Positions 1 through 5,652 of a stretch of 7,553 bases of DNA are shown piece after piece. The position numbers and the translations under genes were made by a program. Source of the stretch: an uncultured Leucobacter sp. (GTDB lineage Bacteria; Actinomycetota; Actinomycetes; Actinomycetales; Microbacteriaceae); NCBI GenBank assembly GCA_937967375.1, contig CALCJF010000065.1, positions 1 through 7,553 of the forward strand. The letters run 5' to 3'. The notes beneath the pieces are model-generated. The model saw only the letters and a program-made list of their open reading frames with translations. It ran no database searches and had not been told where the DNA came from. Position 1 is the stretch's first letter; every line of letters begins with the position of its first letter.

Positions 1-439
1 GACGAATCACCTCTTCGGTATCGTCCTCGCGACCCTCGATCTCAGCGCGCTTGAGCAGTCGCGCCACTACCTCGTCGGTGTCGGCGACCAGCAGCACGAC
101 CGCATCGAGTGCGTCGCCCTCGAGCATGCCGTCAAGAGCATGCACCTGCTCGACGTTGCGCGGGTAGCCGTCGAGCAAGAAACCACGGCTCGCGTCGTCC
201 TGGTGCAGGCGGTCCCGAACGATCTCGTTGGTCAACGAGTCGGGAACCAGCTCACCAGCCTTGATGATGGCCTGTACCTGCTGGCCCAGCTCGGTGCCAC
301 CCTGAATGTTGGCGCGGAAGATATCACCGGTCGAGATCGCGGGAACGTCGTAACGCTCTGCGATCCTCGCGGCCTGAGTTCCCTTGCCGGCACCCGGGGG
401 GCCGATGATCAGAAGCCTGGTCTGCGTGGTTTCGCTCAC
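1..439 (-). CDS. adk: Adenylate kinase (partial, C-terminus cut by window edge)
   Basis: Cytosolic enzyme that interconverts ATP + AMP and 2 ADP and so balances the adenylate pool. 146 codons are present; the C-terminal part (family about 180-220 residues) lies outside the window. The N-terminus carries the P-loop GPPGAGKGTQ (about residues 13-22), the AMP-binding STGDIFR segment (36-42) and the DGYPR motif (90-94). The stretch RAEIEGREDDTEEVIR (131-146) follows the LLKR segment directly, with no long zinc-type LID insert, so this looks like the short-LID form found in many actinobacteria. The start is GTG at 439-437, giving MSETTQTRLL; it overlaps the secY TGA by 4 bases (GTGA). A GAAGGG Shine-Dalgarno-like sequence sits 8 bases upstream, inside the secY tail. 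Coexpression and translational coupling with secY are inferred from the overlap. map and infA commonly follow in this cluster but are beyond the window. Confidence 0.97.
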   Translation of the reverse strand, partial: MSETTQTRLLIIGPPGAGKGTQAARIAERYDVPAISTGDIFRANIQGGTELGQQVQAIIKAGELVPDSLTNEIVRDRLHQDDASRGFLLDGYPRNVEQVHALDGMLEGDALDAVVLLVADTDEVVARLLKRAEIEGREDDTEEVIR

Positions 440-1758
440 TTAAGAAGCCCTTCGTAGTGACGCTGCTGAAGCTGCGCGTCGATCTGCTTGACGGTCTCGA
501 GCCCGACACCCACGATGATGAGGATCGAGGCCCCGCCGAACGGGAAGTTCTGGTTCGCACCGAAGAATGCCAGTGCGATCAGTGGCAGCAGCGCGATGAG
601 ACCGAGGTAGAGCGAACCGGCACTCGTGATGCGGTTCAGCACGTAGTTGAGGTACTCGGCAGTCGGGCGGCCGGCGCGAATGCCGGGCACGAAGCCGCCG
701 TACTTCTTCATGTTGTCCGCGACCTCTTCGGGGTTGAAGGTGATCTGCACGTAGAAGAAGGTGAAGCCGATGCACAGCAGGAAGAACACGGCCATATAGA
801 AAGGTTGGTCGCCCTGCACAAGGTTGTTCGAGATCCATACCACCCATGGCTTCGGGTCTTCCCCGACAGCCGGCTGGTTGAACTGAGCGATCAGCATCGG
901 CAGGTAGAGGATCGCGGAGGCGAAGATAACCGGGATCACACCGGCCATGTTGACCTTGATCGGGATGTAGGTGCTGCTGCCGCCGTAGGTACGGCGACCG
1001 ACGACGCGCTTCGCGTACTGCACCGGAATGCGGCGCTGCGACTGCTCGACGAACACGACCGCAGCCACGACGACGAGGCCGATCCCGATGACGAAGAAGA
1101 AGACCTCCCAGCCCTTCGACTGCTTGATGGTCCACAGCGCGTTCGGGAACTGTGCGGCAATCGAGGTGAAGATGAGCAGTGACATGCCGTTGCCGACGCC
1201 GCGCTCGGTGATGAGCTCACCGAACCACATGATGAGGCCGGTGCCCGCGGTGAGCGTGAGGATCATGATGATGATCGCCCACCACTCTTGCGACACGAGG
1301 TTCTGGCAGGCCTGGTTAGCCGAGGTGCCGAAGAGCGCGCCTGAACGCGCAACGGTGATAAGCACGGTCGACTGCAGCACTGCGAGTGCGATCGTGAGAT
1401 AGCGCGTGTACTGGGTCAGCTTTGCCTGGCCAGCCTGACCCTCTTTGTGCAGGGTCTCGAAGTGCGGAATCACGACGCGCAAGAGCTGCGTGATGATCGA
1501 CGCGGTGATGTAGGGCATGATGCCGAGCGAGAAGATCGACAGCTGCAGCAGCGCGCCGCCGCTGAACATGTTGATCATCTCGTAGATGCCGGTGGTCGAC
1601 GACTGGTTCGCTACGAGACAGGCCTGCACGTTGTCAAAATTGACGAATGGTGCGGGAATGAATGAACCCAGCCGGAACAATGACACGATCGCGAGCGTGA
1701 AGACAATCTTCCGTCGCAGGTCGGGCGTCTTAAAGATCCGTCCGATGGCGCTGAACAA
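436..1758 (-). CDS. secY: Protein translocase channel subunit SecY
   Basis: Inner-membrane pore of the SecYEG translocon, which passes unfolded preproteins driven by SecA and inserts membrane proteins delivered by SRP/FtsY. 440 residues, a normal family length, with ten hydrophobic segments near residues 18-36, 73-93, 119-139, 158-178, 184-203, 217-237, 270-291, 318-338, 382-399 and 409-426. Hallmarks seen are LGIMPYITASII (78-89), GELITERGVGNGMSLLIF (180-197), the cytosolic loop RRIPVQYAKR (242-251), and NPEEVADNMKKYGGFVPGIR (342-361) in the loop that contacts SecA and the ribosome. The plug follows the first periplasmic loop (about 55-72). Two cysteines, C47 and C151, fall in predicted extracytoplasmic loops. 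The start is TTG at 1758-1756, supported by AGGAGG 7 bases upstream and by the MFSAIGRIFKTPDLRRK N-terminus. It is separated from rplO by a terminator-like hairpin, so it may have its own promoter; it overlaps adk by 4 bases. Confidence 0.98.
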   Translation of the reverse strand: MFSAIGRIFKTPDLRRKIVFTLAIVSLFRLGSFIPAPFVNFDNVQACLVANQSSTTGIYEMINMFSGGALLQLSIFSLGIMPYITASIITQLLRVVIPHFETLHKEGQAGQAKLTQYTRYLTIALAVLQSTVLITVARSGALFGTSANQACQNLVSQEWWAIIIMILTLTAGTGLIMWFGELITERGVGNGMSLLIFTSIAAQFPNALWTIKQSKGWEVFFFVIGIGLVVVAAVVFVEQSQRRIPVQYAKRVVGRRTYGGSSTYIPIKVNMAGVIPVIFASAILYLPMLIAQFNQPAVGEDPKPWVVWISNNLVQGDQPFYMAVFFLLCIGFTFFYVQITFNPEEVADNMKKYGGFVPGIRAGRPTAEYLNYVLNRITSAGSLYLGLIALLPLIALAFFGANQNFPFGGASILIIVGVGLETVKQIDAQLQQRHYEGLLK

Positions 1759-1763
1759 GGGCC

Positions 1764-1840
1764 TGCCTCCTGCAAAAATTCGTAGGTGTGCTCGGAAAAG
1801 CGAACACCAAGACTCCAGCTTACACTGCGCAACCGGAGTG
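1764..1840 (-). promoter_or_regulatory. secY leader, possible promoter region
   Basis: After the terminator-like hairpin about 80 bases remain before the secY start. If the hairpin terminates, a promoter should lie here. The best -10-like hexamer I can see is TAAGCT (minus strand, 1822-1817), but the segment 17-18 bases upstream is only T-rich (TTTTTC or CTTTTT) and overlaps the terminator tail. TTGCGC (1832-1827) is a possible -35 but has no convincing -10 partner. The need for a promoter is inferred from context; the exact site is weakly supported. Confidence 0.25.
1766..1771 (-). promoter_or_regulatory. Strong ribosome binding site for secY TTG start
   Basis: The minus strand reads AGGAGG followed by the 7 bases CAGGCCC and then TTG. 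This is a full consensus Shine-Dalgarno at ideal spacing and decides the TTG start at 1758. No in-frame ATG or GTG start near this position would fit the conserved SecY N-terminus better. Confidence 0.85.
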
Positions 1841-1895
1841 AAAAAGCAGGGGCCGAGCCGATCCTCTCTGAAAGAAAAGGATCGTGCCCGGCCCC
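1841..1895 (-). terminator. Rho-independent terminator or attenuator between rplO and secY
   Basis: Read on the minus strand, GGGGCCG (1895-1889) pairs with CGGCCCC (1855-1849), a perfect 7-bp outer stem. Inside it GATCCT (1883-1878) pairs with AGGATC (1865-1860), a 6-bp inner stem, with a small internal loop between the two and a 12-base apical loop. The 3' arm is followed by TGC and then five T residues (1845-1841). This layout fits intrinsic termination on the minus strand only; the plus strand has no T-tract after the hairpin. It may end the upstream ribosomal-protein transcript or reduce read-through into secY-adk. Confidence 0.75.
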
Positions 1896-1897
1896 CA

Positions 1898-1914
1898 GCC
1901 TGAAAACCTCAGGC
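1898..1914 (-). repeat. Small hairpin directly after rplO stop
   Basis: The minus strand reads GCCTGA, then GGTTT, then TCAGGC: a perfect 6-bp stem with a 5-base loop, starting one base after the rplO TAA (1918-1916). It lies just before the larger terminator-like hairpin and could stabilise the 3' end of the rplO message or assist termination. It has no T-tract of its own, so its role is inferred. Confidence 0.55.
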
Positions 1915-1915
1915 G

Positions 1916-2377
1916 TTACTTGATTTCGCCGCCTGCGGCGACAATCTTCTGCTCAGCCGCGGCCGACACCTTGTCGACCGAAACAATGAGCTTGACGCTC
2001 AGGTCGCCGTCGCCCAGCACCTTGACGGGCTGGTTCTTGCGCACTGCGCCCTTTGCTACGAGATCTTCGATCGTGACCTCTCCGCCCTTGGGGTAGAGCT
2101 CTGCCAGCTTGGCAACGTTCACGACCTGGTACTCGGTGCGGAACGGGTTCTTGAACCCGCGCAGCTTGGGGGTGCGCATGTGCAGCGGCATCTGCCCACC
2201 CTCGAAGCCAGCCTTGACCTGGTAGCGCGCCTTCGAACCCTTGGTGCCGCGGCCTGCGGTCTTACCCTTCGAGCCCTCACCGCGACCCACACGGGTCTTA
2301 GCCTTCTTCGCGCCGGGTGCTGGGCGCAGGTGGTGCGCCTTCAGCACGTCGCCGCGCTCTTCGTTGTTCTCGCTCAT
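1916..2377 (-). CDS. rplO: 50S ribosomal protein L15
   Basis: Large-subunit protein that binds 23S rRNA and joins in late 50S assembly. 153 residues, within the usual 140-160. The N-terminal basic, glycine-rich extension contains GRGEGSKGKTAGRGTKGSKAR-type sequence (about 32-51), typical of L15 threading into rRNA. It is followed by FEGGQMPLHMRTPKLRGF (about 58-75) and a C-terminal globular part with VKLIVSVDKVSAAAEQKIV near 128-146. The ATG start at 2377 overlaps the rpmD TGA by 4 bases (ATGA) and has AGGAG 8 bases upstream (2390-2386). It is the last ribosomal-protein gene before the hairpins that separate this block from secY. Confidence 0.98.
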   Translation of the reverse strand: MSENNEERGDVLKAHHLRPAPGAKKAKTRVGRGEGSKGKTAGRGTKGSKARYQVKAGFEGGQMPLHMRTPKLRGFKNPFRTEYQVVNVAKLAELYPKGGEVTIEDLVAKGAVRKNQPVKVLGDGDLSVKLIVSVDKVSAAAEQKIVAAGGEIK

Positions 2378-2571
2378 GCGTCGATCTCCTCAACCTTCAC
2401 CAGGTGAGCAACAGCGCGCACGTAGCCGCGGTTGATCGGGGTGTCCTCACGAACGACCGTCTGGCCGATCTTGCGGAGACCCAGGCTGCGCAGCGTGTCG
2501 CGCTGGTTCTGCTTCTCACTGATAACGGACTTCGTCTGCGTAATCTGCAGGCTCTTCTTCTTGGCAGCCAT
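2374..2571 (-). CDS. rpmD: 50S ribosomal protein L30
   Basis: Small 23S rRNA-binding protein of the large subunit, absent from some bacterial lineages but present here. 65 residues, near the bacterial norm of about 60. The core LQITQTKSVISEKQNQRDTL (8-27) followed by RSLGLRKIGQTVVREDTP (28-45) is the family signature, with the C-terminal helix RGYVRAVAHLVKVEEI. The ATG start at 2571 overlaps the rpsE stop by one base (TAATG), and its own TGA overlaps the rplO ATG, so translation of rpsE, rpmD and rplO is probably coupled. A modest AGGTG sequence is the only nearby ribosome binding signal. Confidence 0.97.
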   Translation of the reverse strand: MAAKKKSLQITQTKSVISEKQNQRDTLRSLGLRKIGQTVVREDTPINRGYVRAVAHLVKVEEIDA

Positions 2572-3281
2572 TACGCACCTGCCTTTGCCTTGGCTGCAGC
2601 GTCGGCCAGCGCCTTCGCCTCGGCGCGCACGAGGCGAGCCGGAGCGACGCGGTCGAAGTCAAGGCCACGGCGAGCTGCGACGGAGCGGGGCTCCTCGAGC
2701 TGCTGCAGCGCCTCAACGGTCGCGTGCACGATGTTCAGGGTGTTCGACGAACCGAGCGACTTGCTCAGCACGTCGTGGATGCCGGCGCACTCGAGTACGG
2801 CGCGCACGGGGCCACCGGCGATAACACCGGTACCTGCGGCAGCGGGGCGCAAGAGCACCACGCCTGCGGCTGCCTCACCCTGCACGGGGTGCGGGATGGT
2901 GTTGCCGACGCGGGGCACGCGGAAGAAGTTCTTCTTCGCCTCTTCTACGCCCTTCGAGATTGCCAGGGGCACCTCTTTAGCCTTGCCGTAGCCGACACCA
3001 ACGGTGCCGTTGCCGTCGCCCACCACAACGAGTGCGGTGAAGCTGAAGCGGCGACCACCCTTGACGACCTTCGACACGCGGTTAATGGTCACCACGCGCT
3101 CGAGGAACTGGCTCTCGCTGCGGTCACGACCGCCGCGCTCACCACGGGTGCCACGGTCACGGCTGCCGCGACGCTGTTCGCGCGGCTCGCTGCGGTGGTC
3201 AGTGGACTGAGTCTCAGCGCCCTGCGCCGAGGCCTCCTGGGTCTCTCCAGACACTTGCTGCTCCTTCGTCTCTTCGCTCAC
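2571..3281 (-). CDS. rpsE: 30S ribosomal protein S5 with extended charged N-terminus
   Basis: Small-subunit protein near the mRNA entry site and 16S helix 34, involved in decoding fidelity and in spectinomycin sensitivity. 236 residues, against about 166 in E. coli. The S5 core starts at INRVSKVVKGGRRFSF (66-81, the double-stranded-RNA-binding fold and spectinomycin-loop region) and continues through GTVGVGYGKAKEVPLAI (92-108) and GVIAGGPVRAVLECAGI. The first 55 or so residues are low-complexity: acidic/Gln-rich, then Arg/Gly-rich (RGSRDRGTRGERGGRDR at 38-54). The C-terminus is Ala/Lys-rich. Extensions of this sort are common in actinobacterial S5. The start is GTG at 3281-3279, overlapping the rplR TGA as GTGA; Shine-Dalgarno matching is weak, suggesting coupled reinitiation. 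A start inside the extension cannot be excluded. Confidence 0.96.
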   Translation of the reverse strand: MSEETKEQQVSGETQEASAQGAETQSTDHRSEPREQRRGSRDRGTRGERGGRDRSESQFLERVVTINRVSKVVKGGRRFSFTALVVVGDGNGTVGVGYGKAKEVPLAISKGVEEAKKNFFRVPRVGNTIPHPVQGEAAAGVVLLRPAAAGTGVIAGGPVRAVLECAGIHDVLSKSLGSSNTLNIVHATVEALQQLEEPRSVAARRGLDFDRVAPARLVRAEAKALADAAAKAKAGA

Positions 3282-3652
3282 AGGGTCAGCCCCGCTTCGC
3301 GTGCGCCGTCGGCAATCGCTGCAACACGGCCGGCGTACTTGCTGCCACCGCGGTCGAAGACCACGGCCTCGATGCCGGCGCCCTTGGCGCGCTCGGCTAC
3401 CAGCTCGCCGACGCGACGAGCTTTTGCGGTCTTGTCACCGTCGAAGCTGCGCAGATCGGCTTCCATGGTCGACGCCGAAGCAAGGGTCAGGCCCTTTGCA
3501 TCGTCGATGACCTGCACGAACACGTGACGCGACGAACGGGTAACGACGAGGCGCGGGCGCGACTCGGTACCGACGATCTTCTTGCGCAGGCGAACGTGGC
3601 GGCGGATACGCGCAGCCGCGCGACCCTTGGCGCGGGAAATGTTTGCGGCCAT
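3278..3652 (-). CDS. rplR: 50S ribosomal protein L18
   Basis: Binds 5S rRNA and, with L5, anchors it in the central protuberance of the 50S subunit. 124 residues, the usual length. The basic N-terminal tail (RAKGRAAARIRRHVRLRKKI, 7-26) precedes the RPRLVVTRSSRHVFVQVIDD core (32-51), and the C-terminal half includes VGELVAERAKGAGIEAVVFD and RGGSKYAGRVAAIADGARE, typical of L18. The ATG start at 3652 lies 2 bases after the rplF TAA, and its TGA overlaps the rpsE GTG start. No strong Shine-Dalgarno is visible, so it is probably translated by coupling to rplF. Confidence 0.98.
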   Translation of the reverse strand: MAANISRAKGRAAARIRRHVRLRKKIVGTESRPRLVVTRSSRHVFVQVIDDAKGLTLASASTMEADLRSFDGDKTAKARRVGELVAERAKGAGIEAVVFDRGGSKYAGRVAAIADGAREAGLTL

Positions 3653-3654
3653 GG

Positions 3655-4191
3655 TTACTTACCAGCCTTTCCAGCCTTGCGGCGAACGTTCTCGCCCGCG
3701 TAGCGGATGCCCTTGCCCTTGTAGGGTTCCGGCTTCTTCAGCTTGCGGATGTTGGCGGCGACCTCACCGACGGCCTGCTTCGAGATGCCGCTGACGGAGA
3801 TCTTGGTGTTGCCCTCAACGGCGAGCGTGACGCCCTCGGGAGCATCGAAGAACACCGGATGCGAGAAGCCGAGTGCGAGCTCGAGGCCTGCACCCTTCTG
3901 CTGAACGCGGTAACCGGTGCCGACAACCTCGAGCTGCTTAGTGTAGCCCTCGGTCACACCGACGATGTCGTTGTTGATGAGCGTGCGGGTCAGACCGTGC
4001 AGCGCTCGCGAGGCGCGCTCGTCGTCGGGACGGGTGACCAGCACCTGACCTTCTTCGAGAGCGACGCGGATGGGCTCAGCGACGACGAGCGAGAGCTCGC
4101 CCTTCGGGCCCTTGACCGTGACCTGCTGGCCATCGATCTTGATGTCTACACCACCGGGAACGGTGATGGGAAGCTTACCAATACGTGACAT
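3655..4191 (-). CDS. rplF: 50S ribosomal protein L6
   Basis: Large-subunit protein near the sarcin-ricin loop and the factor-binding site, made of two similar alpha/beta domains. 178 residues, the standard length. It begins MSRIGKLPITVPGGVDIKID (1-20), with VTVKGPKGELS next. The second domain ends in the signature KKPEPYKGKGIRYAGENVRR (about 153-172) that contacts 23S rRNA. The ATG start at 4191 follows the rpsH stop after 6 bases, with only a weak Shine-Dalgarno. The gene lies between rpsH and rplR as in the standard spc order. Confidence 0.98.
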   Translation of the reverse strand: MSRIGKLPITVPGGVDIKIDGQQVTVKGPKGELSLVVAEPIRVALEEGQVLVTRPDDERASRALHGLTRTLINNDIVGVTEGYTKQLEVVGTGYRVQQKGAGLELALGFSHPVFFDAPEGVTLAVEGNTKISVSGISKQAVGEVAANIRKLKKPEPYKGKGIRYAGENVRRKAGKAGK

Positions 4192-4197
4192 TACGGC

Positions 4198-4596
4198 TTA
4201 CCACACGTAGGCCAGCACTTCGCCGCCCACGCCCTTCTGCTCAGCCTCACGGCCCGTGAGGAGCCCCGAGGAGGTGGACAGGATCGCGATGCCAAGACCG
4301 CCGAGCACGCTCGGGATCTCGGTTGAACCCGCGTACACACGAAGGCCGGGCTTCGAAACCCGCTTGATGCCTTCGATCGAACGCTCACGGTTCGGGCCGT
4401 ACTTCAGCGACATGGTGAGGGTGGTGCCGACGCGAGCGTCCTCCACCTTCCAGTCAGCGATGTAGCCCTCGCGCTTGAGGATTTCGGCGATCCGCTGCTT
4501 CAGCTTCGAGCTGGGGAGCGAAACGTCGTCGTGGTGTGCGCTGTTTGCGTTGCGCAACCGGGTCAGCATATCTGCGACCGGATCGGTCATCGTCAT
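4198..4596 (-). CDS. rpsH: 30S ribosomal protein S8
   Basis: Primary 16S rRNA-binding protein of the 30S platform. In E. coli S8 also represses the spc operon by binding mRNA at the rplX-rplE junction. 132 residues, normal. Signatures are DPVADMLTRLRNAN (5-18), SKLKQRIAEILKREGYI (about 30-46), and the C-terminal RNA-binding motif STSSGLLTGREAEQKGVGGE (about 107-126). The start is ATG at 4596; a second ATG two codons on (MTM) is the alternative, but the longer form is usual in actinobacteria and has a GAAGAG sequence 6 bases upstream. It opens the second gene block after the 114-base gap. Confidence 0.98.
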   Translation of the reverse strand: MTMTDPVADMLTRLRNANSAHHDDVSLPSSKLKQRIAEILKREGYIADWKVEDARVGTTLTMSLKYGPNRERSIEGIKRVSKPGLRVYAGSTEIPSVLGGLGIAILSTSSGLLTGREAEQKGVGGEVLAYVW

Positions 4597-4626
4597 AAGT
4601 GACTCTTCTTTCTCGCCTGGTATCGA

Positions 4627-4643
4627 CTGCCGTTACACGACAG
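4627..4643 (-). repeat. Short hairpin in rpsH leader
   Basis: On the minus strand CTGTCG, TGTAA, CGGCAG forms a 6-bp stem (one G-U pair) with a 5-base loop, between the larger hairpin and the rpsH ribosome binding site. It may be a chance structure; its only support is position in a leader that could carry regulation. Confidence 0.3.
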
Positions 4644-4666
4644 ACGACCTGGGTGACATGCGGAGG

Positions 4667-4690
4667 GGCACCCCGGATACCCGGGGTGCC
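4667..4690 (-). repeat. Perfect 10-bp GC-rich hairpin between rplE and rpsH
   Basis: GGCACCCCGG (4667-4676) and CCGGGGTGCC (4681-4690) are perfect inverted arms around a 4-base loop (GTAT in the transcript). It begins 20 bases past the rplE stop codon (4713-4711). No T-tract follows on either strand, so it is not a classical intrinsic terminator. It could be a U-less terminator, an RNA-processing site or a 3'-end stabiliser. Ribosomes have stopped at the rplE TAA, so the RNA here is untranslated and free to fold. Confidence 0.7.
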
Positions 4691-4710
4691 GATCCACTTG
4701 GACTATTTAG

Positions 4711-5286
4711 TTATTCAGCCTTGAACGGGAAGCCGAGCGCGCGAAGCAGCGCACGACCCTCGTCGTCGGTCTTGGCGGTGGTCACGACAGTGATGTCGAA
4801 ACCACGCACGCGATCAATCTTATCCTGATCGATCTCGTGGAACACACTCTGCTCGGTAAGGCCGAAGGTGTAGTTGCCGTTTCCGTCGAACTGCTTGGGC
4901 GAAAGGCCGCGGAAATCGCGGATACGCGGCAGCGCGAGGGTCACGAGGCGGTCCATGAACTCCCAGGCGCGGTCGCCACGGAGGGTGACGTGTGCGCCAA
5001 TGGCCTGTCCCTCGCGCAGCTTGAACTGCGCGATGCTCTTGCGAGCCTTGGTGACCATGGGCTTCTGACCGGTGATCTTGACGAGGTCGGCAATTGCGCC
5101 CTCGATCACCTTGCTGTCACGAGCTGCCTCACCGACGCCAGTGTTCACGACGATCTTCACGAGACCGGGAACCTGCATGACGTTGGCGTAGCCGAACTCC
5201 TCGCGCAGAGCAGGAACGATCTCGCTCCGGTACTTCTGCTTCAGGCGCGGCAGGGCAGTGTTTGCTGCTACAGCAGTCTCAGTCAT
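4711..5286 (-). CDS. rplE: 50S ribosomal protein L5
   Basis: Binds 5S rRNA with L18 and contacts the P-site tRNA and S13 across the subunit bridge. 191 residues, slightly above the usual 179-187 because of the N-terminal MTETAVAANTALPRLKQKYR stretch. Core motifs are NVMQVPGLVKIVVNTGVGEA (about 35-54), GQKPMVTKARKSIAQFKLRE (73-92), and the C-terminal NYTFGLTEQSVFHEIDQDKI (about 137-156) with RGFDITVVTTAKTDDEGRAL. The ATG start at 5286 overlaps the rplX stop by one base (TAATG), with an AAGG ribosome binding sequence 7 bases upstream. It is followed by a 114-base gap instead of rpsN. Confidence 0.98.
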   Translation of the reverse strand: MTETAVAANTALPRLKQKYRSEIVPALREEFGYANVMQVPGLVKIVVNTGVGEAARDSKVIEGAIADLVKITGQKPMVTKARKSIAQFKLREGQAIGAHVTLRGDRAWEFMDRLVTLALPRIRDFRGLSPKQFDGNGNYTFGLTEQSVFHEIDQDKIDRVRGFDITVVTTAKTDDEGRALLRALGFPFKAE

Positions 5287-5648
5287 TAGAGATCCTTCCC
5301 TGACTTCTTGGCGTAGCGAACGCGCACGGTCTTCTTCGCGCCATTCTTCTCAACCTCTTCGACGCGGAAGCCGACGCGAGTGGGCTTCTTGGTCTTCGGG
5401 TCGACAAGAGCAACGTTCGAGATGTGGATCGGAGCCTCGTGGGTCTCGATGCCGCCCTCGTTGGTGCCGCGCGAGCTCTGGCCCTGACGCACGTGCTTCT
5501 TGACGTAGTTCACGCCTTCGACGATCACGCGGTCGCTTTCCTTGAGCACCTCGAGCACGTGGCCCTGCTTGCCCTTGTAGCCGCCGCGCTCCTGCGTGGC
5601 GCCCGAGATGACCTCTACGAGATCACCCTTCTTGATCTTTGCGCCCAT
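5286..5648 (-). CDS. rplX: 50S ribosomal protein L24
   Basis: An early 50S assembly-initiator protein that binds the 5' domain of 23S rRNA near the exit tunnel. 120 residues, the long end of the 100-120 range. The N-terminal KOW motif is KIKKGDLVEVISG (4-16), then a short Micrococcales-like insert ATQERGGYK, then GKQGHVLEV. It continues with VIVEGVNYVKKHVRQGQ and the conserved GGIETHEAPIHISNVALVDP (about 65-84). The ATG start at 5648 lies 4 bases after the rplN TAG. Upstream, GGAGGTGATC matches the 16S rRNA 3' tail over 10 bases, though with a long spacing of 12 bases from GGAGG to the start. Confidence 0.98.
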   Translation of the reverse strand: MGAKIKKGDLVEVISGATQERGGYKGKQGHVLEVLKESDRVIVEGVNYVKKHVRQGQSSRGTNEGGIETHEAPIHISNVALVDPKTKKPTRVGFRVEEVEKNGAKKTVRVRYAKKSGKDL

Positions 5649-5652
5649 AGGA

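Noticed and set aside
440..1135. A 231-codon minus-strand frame inside secY in a different phase
   Set aside because: Arg/Pro/Ala-rich shifted-frame translation of secY; secY itself is intact across the region with no frameshift.
457..1182. A 241-codon open frame on the plus strand opposite secY
   Set aside because: Runs antisense to the unmistakable secY; its translation is a charged Asp/Glu/Arg/His-rich mix without family motifs, as expected from high-GC codon bias on the opposite strand.
2724..3527. A 267-codon plus-strand open frame across rpsE and rplR
   Set aside because: Antisense shadow of two confirmed ribosomal-protein genes; no recognisable domain and no credible ribosome binding site.
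3643..4188. A 181-codon plus-strand open frame mirroring rplF almost end to end
   Set aside because: Third-codon-position GC bias of rplF keeps this frame open; no motif or independent gene signal.
4667..4690. Calling the rplE-rpsH hairpin a standard Rho-independent terminator
   Set aside because: No T-run follows the stem on either strand, and rpsH lies about 70 bases downstream in a usually cotranscribed operon; recorded as a hairpin of unknown role.
4627..4710. An S8 autoregulatory mRNA site like that of the E. coli spc operon
   Set aside because: The E. coli site lies at the rplX-rplE junction and has specific internal-loop bases; I cannot show that motif here by eye.
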